Source: Planctomycetaceae bacterium (lineage in GTDB: Bacteria; Planctomycetota; Planctomycetia; Pirellulales; Thermoguttaceae). Taken from it: a stretch of 6,833 bases of DNA. The translations under genes and the position numbers were made by a program. This document shows, piece by piece, positions 1 to 5,765 of this stretch. Under the pieces are notes generated by a model. The model did no database searches. It was not told the DNA's origin and worked only from the letters and a program-made list of their open reading frames with translations. Location of the stretch: contig JAITAZ010000444.1 in the NCBI GenBank assembly GCA_031283825.1, positions 1 through 6,833 of the forward strand, in the 5' to 3' direction. Each line of letters opens with the position of its first letter. The first letter of the stretch is position 1.

Positions 1-1259
1 GTTTGTTTGCCGTTTTCTTTTTCTAGGGTGATGTCGTTTTTTTTGTCGATAGAAATAAATTTTGCGCGAGTCTCAAAAAGACCATCAGACGATTTCCAGA
101 TTCGAAATTGAGGTTTTAATAACGCGATTTTTGTCTGGTCTTCGTCTAGTAGTGGTAATAATTTTGCGAGCCTAATTTGAGCAAGTTCGTTGTCTTTATA
201 CTTGACCAATTGCTCGTTGACAAATCCGGGAATTACTTTTTTGATCAATATTGAACTCATAACGTCGCTAGCAATTTTTCGATATTCGTCTGAATTGTTA
301 CCGGAATGTTTGGCGATTTCGTCAAGTAATCCCCAAATCGACGGAATACCAATTTTAACGAGGGCGACTCCAACCGGATATTTTCGTAACGAAAAATATT
401 TTTTGTCTAGATTTTCAATTTCTTTATCAGACTGCAATAAAAGAATTGGCGTAATAACTTCAATCGCCTCGACAGATCGAACTTTCGCGAGTTCGTCAAC
501 TGCCGCGAGTAATTTTGTTTTCGTTTCAGAATTGATTGAGGTAAAATTTTTCGTCTCTTTCAATATTCGTTGCGCTAATTCAATATTACTTTTAATCGTA
601 GCCTGACGAGCCTTGTAAAGAGGATGATTAAGAGTGTAGTTGCTAATAGGTTTGAAAGGCAATGGACTATATGTTATGGATCTTTCTGCAAATGATTTTT
701 TTAAGAATAATAAATTACGATGTAATACACGAATAGATTTTTTTTCTTTTTCAGACATTGTGTTTTCGCGGGTATCAATATAATCTTCAATTAATACAAT
801 TATCGAATCAAAGGGCATTAATGACCTGTATAATTTACAAAGTTTTGATTCAGGACTTACGTATGTCAAATTATCTTCTATATTTAGCGGTTCTACCACA
901 CAATCATAATCCGAGATACGAGCTAATGCCGCTGCAAAAATATCATCTTTAAAACCACGCGATGTCCACACTGTCGTATTATAATTTAGAAACTTTGACA
1001 TTGGTATAATAATTTCTTTACTGCGCATACAACTTAACAATTCAACAGTATTTTTTAATCGATCTGCATCTTGCAAAGGCAAATGCAAATCATCGTGACT
1101 AATACTAAGTACATACTTAAGTAAAATATCATAAGATTCGTTTTTTGTTGTTAAAATTTGTTCAGCTCCTGTTGCATGTTGCTTAACGCCACAACATAAC
1201 ATATAAATAATACAATAAAAAATAATCAAAATATTCTTTATCTCTATTTGTAAATACAT
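1..1259 (-). CDS. Exported protein with C-terminal SHD1 domain, 3' end cut by window edge
   Basis: The frame runs open from an ATG at 1259 to the window edge: 419 residues and no stop, so the C-terminus is missing. It begins with a hydrophobic stretch (about residues 9-24, IIFYCIIYMLCCG), read as a signal peptide or membrane anchor. Cleavage may follow ATGA near residue 32; CCG could be a poor lipobox. Residues 35-260 match nothing I recognise. Residues 245-375 look helical and repeat-like, with a segment (about 288-312, YFSLRKYPVGVALVKIGIPS) of a kind I associate with planctomycete HEAT-like proteins. Residues 385-419 (RIWKSSDGLFETRAKFISID, then TLEKENGK) match the start of an SHD1 domain: W, DG, A-F-S and L-EK-NGK in the right order. 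Bacterial SHD1 domains have no firmly established function, and none is proposed here. The start is supported by a Shine-Dalgarno sequence. The 26 bases upstream of the start lie next to an inverted-repeat element that separates this gene from the next minus-strand gene. Confidence 0.7.
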   Translation of the reverse strand, partial: MYLQIEIKNILIIFYCIIYMLCCGVKQHATGAEQILTTKNESYDILLKYVLSISHDDLHLPLQDADRLKNTVELLSCMRSKEIIIPMSKFLNYNTTVWTSRGFKDDIFAAALARISDYDCVVEPLNIEDNLTYVSPESKLCKLYRSLMPFDSIIVLIEDYIDTRENTMSEKEKKSIRVLHRNLLFLKKSFAERSITYSPLPFKPISNYTLNHPLYKARQATIKSNIELAQRILKETKNFTSINSETKTKLLAAVDELAKVRSVEAIEVITPILLLQSDKEIENLDKKYFSLRKYPVGVALVKIGIPSIWGLLDEIAKHSGNNSDEYRKIASDVMSSILIKKVIPGFVNEQLVKYKDNELAQIRLAKLLPLLDEDQTKIALLKPQFRIWKSSDGLFETRAKFISIDKKNDITLEKENGKQ

Positions 1260-1260
1260 T

Positions 1261-1270
1261 TTTACCTCGC
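1261..1270 (-). promoter_or_regulatory. Ribosome binding site of the SHD1 gene
   Basis: On the minus strand GCGAGGTAAA directly precedes the ATG at 1259. GAGG lies 5 bases before the start codon, which fixes the start. It is the only clear Shine-Dalgarno sequence in the window; the other three genes lack one. Confidence 0.7.
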
Positions 1271-1284
1271 TTATAAAAAAATTG

Positions 1285-1666
1285 GTAATATATCAGCGGA
1301 ATTTTTTAAACGCGGATAATACGGATTCAACGGATATTCGCGGAGAATGGCAATGACGATTTTAATATCAATAAAATTATATTATTTATTTAGAGTTATT
1401 TATTATTAAGTAAAATATTAATTATTAATTATTGAGTTAGTCTTTAATAATTTCTTGCATCTCCCCTTTAAAATAATTGATTTCTACCATACAAAGGCAT
1501 CATTTCCATTCTCCGCAAATATCCGTCAAATCCGTATTCACTAAAAAAATCCGCGTTTAAAATTCCCAGTATTATCAGTGTTTGTTTTTTAATAAGGTAA
1601 AAATAAGGTTCGTCTTTCATCGCCTTGATAATAATTACAAAAACAAATATTCCACTGATATATTAC
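1285..1666. repeat. Inverted-repeat element, copy 1 (MITE/REP-like, 382 bp)
   Basis: The ends are GTAATATATCAGCGGAAT (1285-1302) and its reverse complement with one mismatch (1649-1666, ATTCCACTGATATATTAC), so 17 of 18 match. The same terminus bounds a second element at 3822-3990. Inside is a second inverted repeat: left arm about 1301-1358 (AAACGCGGAT, ACGGAT, ACGGATATTCGCGGAGAATGG) and right arm about 1498-1563. The arms pair closely apart from a few extra bases in the right arm. The roughly 140 bases between the arms are very AT-rich and contain no ORF. About 85 bases separate the right inner arm from the right terminus with no matching stretch on the left, so the element is asymmetric. 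It fills most of the gap between the GH10-like stop and the SHD1 start. No transposase is encoded and no convincing target-site duplication is visible. It could act as a transcription terminator for the minus-strand gene upstream. Confidence 0.8.
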
Positions 1667-1720
1667 ATTTTTTTTATATTTTTCTTTTTAAAACTAATGC
1701 AACAACTCTATTTCTCTATT

Positions 1721-3226
1721 TTATTCGATATATTTTTTTGCGTTGATGAAATTTTGGAAAGCTGGTTTTAAGGTTCTATTTGAATCTATTAGACCTGCGT
1801 ATGGTATTTCGTAAGGTTCGATTAGTTTTGTATCTTCGCAATCGTCGTTTATATCTTGTAGCGTTCCCCAGAAGACTCCTTGCACGACTCGGCGACCGAG
1901 TAACGTGTTTAGCAATAAGTTTGCCCAGTATTGTTGCATGTTTTCTGACCATTGTTTTATTGGCGATTTATCATTTTCGAGCGGGTCTCCTGAATTTGCG
2001 CTTGGCACGGTGATTGAGACGTAAATTTTTTTTCCTAAGAATCCCCATTGGTCAACCATATTTCCGATAGTAACGGGGTCGCGAGGAAAGGTAGAGCGGT
2101 TATCGATACCGAAATTCATTTCCATCATAATTGAGTCGATTTCCGAGCAATTTACGAGTAGTTCGGCTAATTGAATTTGGTCAAGACCGGTGATGTAATC
2201 CATTGAGTATTCGCTCCAAGGTCGATCAATTCCGACGATAATATTTTTTTCGACTCCGATCATTCTCATTCTTTGTGCGAGATGTTTAACGAGATTTACG
2301 GCGCGTAGAGCTGGAATAGACGGGATATTACACGAGTTGAATCTGCTTGCGAGAATCCATGAGTGTACTTGCGAGCCGAATCTTTCGACGATTGCGTGAA
2401 CAAATTTAACGGCGCGTCGTTCCCAGAAGTCGTCGTCTCGGAGGTGTGAGGCGAGCCAGACTGGGATAGCGTTTATGTCGAAGCAGAGTAGCGGACCCAT
2501 TACGATTTGGAAACCGTATCTTGTGGCGATGGTTAATTTTTGTTCGAGTAATTCCCATTGGATGACGTCTTGTTGTGGTTCGAGTTCGCGCCATGTCGGC
2601 ATTGGCAGAACTGCGTGGAAGGCGTCGTGAAGGTAGTTGGCGTAGAGATCGAATTCGTAGATTGAGTTGATTGGGTGCGAGTGTAAACCGATTCCGAGAG
2701 TGATAGGTAATTTTTCGGAGTTTCGTAATCTCCATGCGAGAGATTGTTCGGTGTAGGATTTAACGACGTCGATGGCGAGGTTATTTAATTCGGCGAGGAC
2801 TTGAATTAATTCGTTATCGAGAAAATCGAGTTCGTAGTTTCCGACGGCGAGTTTTGAGAATTTTCGCGAGGCGGCGGTGGTTCGAGTGGCGAAGTCGGCG
2901 GTTGGTCTGAAGCCTGTCATTTGCCATTCGAATACTCTGCGGAGTAGTCGTCCGAGAGCGCCGCGAACTAATTCTTTGGTGAGTGTGTAGGTGCGGGGGT
3001 AGAGCGGCAGAGATTCGGTAGATTCCATGATCATACCGAGTTGTGTATTTGTCCAGAGTACGTGAACGGTGCCGCTGCTATTGGATTCGAAACGTGCGAC
3101 GAGTTCATTATTTTCGAGAATCATTTCGGTGGGGCGAGGTTGTCTTCCCCAACCGGCGAAGTAGCCGGTTTTTAAAAATGATTCAGGTATGATACCGGGC
3201 GTAAAGCGAAATCGTAATTCTGCCAT
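1721..3226 (-). CDS. GH10 xylanase-like TIM-barrel protein, probably non-catalytic
   Basis: A 501-residue protein with no signal peptide, predicted cytoplasmic. Residues 1-165 form an N-terminal region I cannot assign; residues 170-500 look like a GH10-type barrel. Supporting landmarks are GIGLHSH (178-184), PTWRELEPQQ..IQWELLE (210-228) at the place of the GH10 NxxKW region, IPVWL (254-258), VHSWILASRFN (287-297), SIMMEMNFG (365-373), KKIYVSITVPS (399-409), GVFWG (450-454) and AGLIDSNRTLKPAFQ (477-491), which matches the usual GH10 C-terminal LxD..pKPAy pattern. At the acid/base site WDVVNE reads W290-ILASR, and at the nucleophile site ITELD reads VSITV, so both glutamates appear lost. I recall planctomycete homologues annotated as endo-1,4-beta-xylanase with similar losses. 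A sugar-binding or structural role is inference; enzyme activity should not be assumed. A TATAAT promoter lies just upstream. No Shine-Dalgarno sequence is visible before the ATG. Confidence 0.6.
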   Translation of the reverse strand: MAELRFRFTPGIIPESFLKTGYFAGWGRQPRPTEMILENNELVARFESNSSGTVHVLWTNTQLGMIMESTESLPLYPRTYTLTKELVRGALGRLLRRVFEWQMTGFRPTADFATRTTAASRKFSKLAVGNYELDFLDNELIQVLAELNNLAIDVVKSYTEQSLAWRLRNSEKLPITLGIGLHSHPINSIYEFDLYANYLHDAFHAVLPMPTWRELEPQQDVIQWELLEQKLTIATRYGFQIVMGPLLCFDINAIPVWLASHLRDDDFWERRAVKFVHAIVERFGSQVHSWILASRFNSCNIPSIPALRAVNLVKHLAQRMRMIGVEKNIIVGIDRPWSEYSMDYITGLDQIQLAELLVNCSEIDSIMMEMNFGIDNRSTFPRDPVTIGNMVDQWGFLGKKIYVSITVPSANSGDPLENDKSPIKQWSENMQQYWANLLLNTLLGRRVVQGVFWGTLQDINDDCEDTKLIEPYEIPYAGLIDSNRTLKPAFQNFINAKKYIE

Positions 3227-3228
3227 TG

Positions 3229-3245
3229 AAATACAAATTGTATTT
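3229..3245. promoter_or_regulatory. Perfect palindrome at the GH10-like start (possible operator)
   Basis: AAATACAAATTGTATTT is a perfect 8+1+8 palindrome lying 2 bases upstream of the start codon at 3226. It covers the predicted transcription start of the promoter at 3248-3276. Its position suits a repressor site, but no regulator is encoded in the window. Confidence 0.45.
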
Positions 3246-3247
3246 TT

Positions 3248-3276
3248 ATTATATGGAGCGTAAAATCTGTTATGAA
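3248..3276 (-). promoter_or_regulatory. Sigma-70-type promoter of the GH10-like gene
   Basis: On the minus strand, TTCATA (3276-3271, 4 of 6 to TTGACA) and a perfect TATAAT (3253-3248) are 17 bases apart. Transcription would start near 3241, giving a leader of only about 15 bases. That fits the absence of a Shine-Dalgarno sequence. This is the best promoter match in the window. Confidence 0.6.
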
Positions 3277-3286
3277 ATGTAACAGA
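3266..3286. promoter_or_regulatory. Dyad overlapping the -35 region of the GH10-like promoter
   Basis: TCTGTTA (3266-3272) and TAACAGA (3280-3286) form a perfect 7-bp inverted repeat around a 7-base spacer. It overlaps the -35 hexamer and upstream spacer of the promoter at 3248-3276. A DNA-binding protein site is the simplest reading; a weak hairpin is the alternative. Confidence 0.4.
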
Positions 3287-3451
3287 CGGCGCTAACTGAA
3301 ATTTAAAATTCGGATGTTGTTTTTATAATTTGTTTAATTGTTTAAGAGAAAAAATTTTCTGCTTAAATGATTTTTTGAAAACAAAAAAGACACGTAAATT
3401 TTCGAAAAAAGTTCGGTGTAATTGGCGGTAGTTCAATTTTGATGCGGGTCG

Positions 3452-3511
3452 CGTATTGTATCAGACAATGCGGAGACAAACTAGTATCCGGCAGACAAAA
3501 TGTATTTTGTC
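3452..3511. other. Two adjacent strong stem-loops
   Basis: The first hairpin pairs CGTATTGT (3452-3459) with ACAATGCG (3465-3472) across a 5-base loop, 8 pairs including one G-U when read on the plus strand. The second pairs GACAAAA (3494-3500) with TTTTGTC (3505-3511) perfectly across a TGTA loop. Neither is followed by a clear T-run on either strand, so they are not standard terminators. They could be regulatory dyads or part of an RNA. Confidence 0.4.
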
Positions 3512-3821
3512 GAATTTAAGAAATAGAATTTTTTGGGGAGACGTCATAGAAAATCGCAATTGAAAATTTAATTGAGCTGTTATATTTGATGGAGTGTAAA
3601 AAATTTTTATTTGTTCCGTTATATTTGACGGGCAAGTTGAAAAATTAGTTCTAATTTGCCAAATTCTAATTTGCAAGTTACAAGAATTGTCGTTAATCGA
3701 GAATTTTCTACGATAAACAATTTTGCATGGTGGAGAAATAAATATTTTACTAAAAACGATTTAGATTTTTGAGATTCCAATAAAACCGCAATTGGCACGA
3801 TTTTTGTTAGGTAGAAATAAT

Positions 3822-3990
3822 GTAATATATCAGCGGAATATTTATAACGGCTTATTTCTGCGATATTCTGCGTATTCTGCGTTTAAATTTGATAAAAAAT
3901 TTTAACGCAGAAAACGCAGAAAAATTGCAGAAAATTAGGAAAAAATAATTCAAAGAAATATCGTTATAAAAAATTCCGCTGATATATTAC
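3822..3990. repeat. Inverted-repeat element, copy 2 (MITE/REP-like, 169 bp)
   Basis: The terminal repeats GTAATATATCAGCGGAAT (3822-3839) and ATTCCGCTGATATATTAC (3973-3990) are perfect 18-bp reverse complements, and the left one is identical to the left end of the element at 1285. Pairing continues inward (ATAACG at 3844-3849 against CGTTAT at 3962-3967). The centre holds three TTCTGCG units on the left (3856, 3866, 3875) facing CGCAGAA at 3906 and 3915 and a degenerate TGCAGAA at 3926, so almost the whole element can fold into one long imperfect hairpin with its tip near 3891. TCTGCGTTTAAA here matches TCCGCGTTTAAA in copy 1. No ORF is present. A non-autonomous mobile element or an extragenic palindrome family is the likely nature. 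Confidence 0.85.
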
Positions 3991-4013
3991 GAAATTTTTT
4001 CTTTAAATTTTGT

Positions 4014-4119
4014 CCCCCACCGAGCCATCAATCCCAGATTTCAAACAAGAACGTCCCCAGTGTCCCCTAAGTCCCCCCAAAAAATTATCTTTTTCTTTGA
4101 GGCGGTGATTTCTCCCCCC
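4014..4119. other. C-rich block with repeated GTCCCC
   Basis: In very AT-rich surroundings this stretch carries C-runs at 4014-4018, 4054-4057, 4064-4067, 4073-4078 and 4114-4119. Three follow a GT, giving GTCCCC, GTCCCC and GTCCCCCC in quick succession (4052-4078). There are no matching G-runs nearby, so it is not a hairpin. It starts 23 bases after the second inverted-repeat element. Its base composition differs from everything around it. Function unknown. Confidence 0.5.
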
Positions 4120-4239
4120 TATGTTCAAGAGTGAAATTTGTGCTAAAATTCCGCCGGATTCTGAAATTAGGTGTTACAATTTGACTTTTTTCAATCTGCT
4201 TTCGTTAGAATTTCCAGCAACCAAAAATAGATTATTATC

Positions 4240-4371
4240 TAGAGATTAAAGATTTTGAATCTCTATATTTATATGTTAGGTCGCCAAGTTCTTAATTGCA
4301 TGATGATTTTTTTATGCTCGCGATTAATTTTTCGGTTAGAGCAATTAATCGGCTTACCTAGCGGGAAGCTA
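4240..4371 (+). ncRNA. Possible structured RNA or leader with a three-way junction
   Basis: Several helices nest without conflict. TAGAGATT (4240-4247) pairs with AATCTCTA (4258-4265), 8 perfect pairs. Downstream, TAGGT and GCC (4277-4285) pair with GGC and ACCTA (4351-4360), closing a junction. It contains GCATGA/TTATGC (4298-4303 with 4312-4317, one G-U) and GATTAATT/AATTAATC (4322-4329 with 4343-4350, perfect), the latter abutting the closing helix. A T-run follows at 4432-4437. I do not recognise a known riboswitch, 6S, tmRNA or SRP RNA here. AT-rich DNA yields chance stems, so confidence is low. Confidence 0.25.
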
Positions 4372-4416
4372 ACTTTTTACGCTCTTGTATCGTGAAATTC
4401 ATAGTATGAGTTGTAG

Positions 4417-4445
4417 TTGTAGTAAGTCGCCTTTTTTAGAATAAT
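4417..4445 (+). promoter_or_regulatory. Weak candidate promoter for the yacL-like gene
   Basis: TTGTAG (4417-4422) and AATAAT (4440-4445) are 17 bases apart. The -10 matches 5 of 6, the -35 only 3 of 6. Transcription would begin near 4452, directly before the inverted repeat at 4457-4482. In such AT-rich DNA this match could be chance. Confidence 0.25.
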
Positions 4446-4456
4446 ATTTTGTTTAT

Positions 4457-4482
4457 GTTACGAATTAATCAATTTTCGTAAC
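4457..4482. promoter_or_regulatory. Inverted repeat upstream of the yacL-like gene
   Basis: GTTACGAA (4457-4464) and TTCGTAAC (4475-4482) are perfect 8-bp arms around a 10-base spacer, 42 bases before the start codon. The 18-base repeat spacing is compatible with a dimeric regulator on DNA. As RNA it would form a leader hairpin. No other copy was noticed in the window's intergenic DNA. Confidence 0.45.
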
Positions 4483-4524
4483 GAATATTAAATTAACCCC
4501 AAACTTTAAATCTAAATAAATATT

Positions 4525-5691
4525 ATGGGATTATTGATACTTCGCAGTTTATTTGTTTTAGTTTCCAGCGGCGTCGGTTATACGTTGATGACGTCGCATT
4601 TGGAAAATCACGGCTACTTGATGATTCCGGCTATGATACTATGGGCATTGTTTGTTATCACTGTCGATATGCTCATTTCAAAGAAACGAGTCGATTGGCT
4701 TTCGTCGATATACTTCGGATTGCTCGTCGGATTACTTTTAACGGCGGCGATTGGATTCGCAATCTCGCCGCTTTTACCTCAAGACGAAAACCCCGCACAA
4801 CGAACAAACATAATGCTAATTATAGGTGTTACTTTATGTTATGTCTGCACAAGTTTTCTCTTACAGACAAAAGACGACTTCCGATTTATTATTCCTTACG
4901 TTGAGTTTCGGAAGAATTTAAAAGGCAATCGTCCGTTGGTGCTTGATACAAGCGTTATAATCGACGGTAGAATCGCCGACGTAATGGAGACAATGATTAT
5001 CGACAGCAGACTTGTAATGCCGCGTTTTGCAATTAACGAATTACAACGTGTCGCCGATAGCTCGGATCGAGGAAGACGAACTCGAGGACGTCGCGGACTA
5101 GATATTCTAAATAGATTGCAAAAAATGAAAGGCGTTGACGTCCAAATCGACGAAACAGAACTACCCGAATTTCGCGGACAACCTGTTGACTTAAAACTTA
5201 TCACGCTCGCAAAGCATCTGGAAGGAAAGCTCGTTACAAACGATTACAACTTGAATAAAGTCGCTAAAATTCAAGGCGTTGACGTAATAAATCTAAACGA
5301 CCTAGCAAACGCAATGAAACCTGTTTTCTTGCCCGGCGAAAGGTTGTTTGTAGATATTGTCAAAAGCGGCGAAGAACCAACGCAAGGTATCGGTTATCTC
5401 GACGACGGCACGATGGTTGTTATAGATAATGGGCGGGAACATGTTGGAGTCAGGGCGGAAGTTACTGTAACAAGCGTGTTGCAAACAAGCGCAGGAAGAA
5501 TGATTTTCGGACGATACGAAAATACAACAAAAAAACTCACGGGAACAACTGTTTTGATTGACGGAATTGCAACTATCGTAAATCCGGCTGTCGGAGGAAA
5601 TGACGAACAAGATGATTCTCCAAATCATGCGCCGCCGCCACCGCAACAACCTTTCCCGAAATCGCAATATTCAAATTATAAAAAACGATAG
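4525..5691 (+). CDS. YacL-type membrane protein with PIN and TRAM domains
   Basis: A 388-residue protein, probably an integral membrane ribonuclease or RNA-binding protein. Four hydrophobic segments come first (about residues 3-22, 33-51, 60-82 and 94-113). A PIN nuclease domain follows (about 137-260), with the family's acidic residues in place: D141 in LDTSVIIDGR, E172 in NELQ, D222 in VDLKLITLA and D240 in VTNDYNLNKVA. The TRAM domain, a predicted RNA-binding fold, spans about 266-332 (PGERLFVDIVKSG, GIGYLDDGTMVVI, V.V.TSVLQTSAGRMIFGR). The architecture and length match Bacillus YacL and homologues. The nuclease site looks intact, but the substrate of this family is poorly defined. The tail (359-388) is proline-rich and charged, likely disordered. 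The ATG is chosen because it begins directly at the first membrane helix, as in relatives; no Shine-Dalgarno sequence is seen. queA follows 135 bases downstream on the same strand, with a stem-loop between. Confidence 0.9.
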   Translation: MGLLILRSLFVLVSSGVGYTLMTSHLENHGYLMIPAMILWALFVITVDMLISKKRVDWLSSIYFGLLVGLLLTAAIGFAISPLLPQDENPAQRTNIMLIIGVTLCYVCTSFLLQTKDDFRFIIPYVEFRKNLKGNRPLVLDTSVIIDGRIADVMETMIIDSRLVMPRFAINELQRVADSSDRGRRTRGRRGLDILNRLQKMKGVDVQIDETELPEFRGQPVDLKLITLAKHLEGKLVTNDYNLNKVAKIQGVDVINLNDLANAMKPVFLPGERLFVDIVKSGEEPTQGIGYLDDGTMVVIDNGREHVGVRAEVTVTSVLQTSAGRMIFGRYENTTKKLTGTTVLIDGIATIVNPAVGGNDEQDDSPNHAPPPPQQPFPKSQYSNYKKR

Positions 5692-5724
5692 ACGATAGAT
5701 AAATTAGAGATAATTTAAATTTTT

Positions 5725-5765
5725 ATCCGGTAGGCGATCTTTCGGCGAATGGTTGCCTACTTGAT
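5725..5765 (+). other. Stem-loop between the yacL-like gene and queA
   Basis: Bases 5725-5739 pair with 5751-5765 around an 11-base loop. The core is GTAGGC with GCCTAC; the full 15-position stem has three G-U pairs and one mismatch. The loop contains TTCG and CGAA, which could extend it. No T-run follows on either strand (AAAAA follows on the plus strand), so it is not a standard intrinsic terminator. It may be a processing or attenuation signal in a shared transcript. Confidence 0.5.

Larger units (their letters stand above)
3227..4524. other. Divergent intergenic region, 1298 bases, no convincing gene
   Basis: This region separates the leftward GH10-like gene from the rightward yacL-like gene. 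I find no ORF with believable protein features on either strand. In order it holds the GH10-like promoter and two dyads (3229-3286), AT-rich sequence, two adjacent hairpins (3452-3511), loosely repeated AT-rich DNA (3560-3680, including CTAATTTGC twice), inverted-repeat element copy 2 (3822-3990), a C-rich block (4014-4119), a possible structured RNA (4240-4371), and an inverted repeat next to a weak promoter before the yacL-like start. It is long for a bacterial spacer, so an unannotated RNA gene or decayed DNA is possible. Confidence 0.7.

Noticed and set aside
190..606. A 138-residue plus-strand ORF.
   Set aside because: It lies wholly inside the SHD1 gene on the other strand, whose frame has a signal segment, a Shine-Dalgarno sequence and a recognisable domain.
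1285..1666. Insertion sequence or CRISPR-like array.
   Set aside because: There is no transposase ORF and no regularly spaced direct repeats with unique spacers; the repeats are inverted.
2406..2735. A 109-residue minus-strand ORF overlapping the GH10-like gene.
   Set aside because: It is an out-of-frame reading of the GH10-like gene, very rich in Arg and Thr, with no family features.
3266..3286. Intrinsic terminator on the minus strand.
   Set aside because: The 7-bp stem is followed by only four T residues, has few G-C pairs and overlaps a good promoter reading into the gene, so an operator is more plausible.
3461..3676. A 71-residue minus-strand ORF in the divergent spacer.
   Set aside because: It starts with TTG, has no ribosome binding site or recognisable domain, and its apparent internal repeats come from AT-rich repeated DNA. 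It also overlaps both hairpins.
3811..3996. Target-site duplication flanking element copy 2 (GAAAT near both ends).
   Set aside because: The left GAAAT is three bases away from the element boundary and the right one abuts it, and copy 1 shows nothing equivalent, so it is probably chance in AT-rich DNA.
4331..4342. TTCGGTTAGAGC resembles the D-arm of a tRNA.
   Set aside because: There is no T-arm GTTCRA motif, no acceptor stem and no anticodon stem at the right distance; the stretch is better explained as the loop of an 8-bp hairpin.
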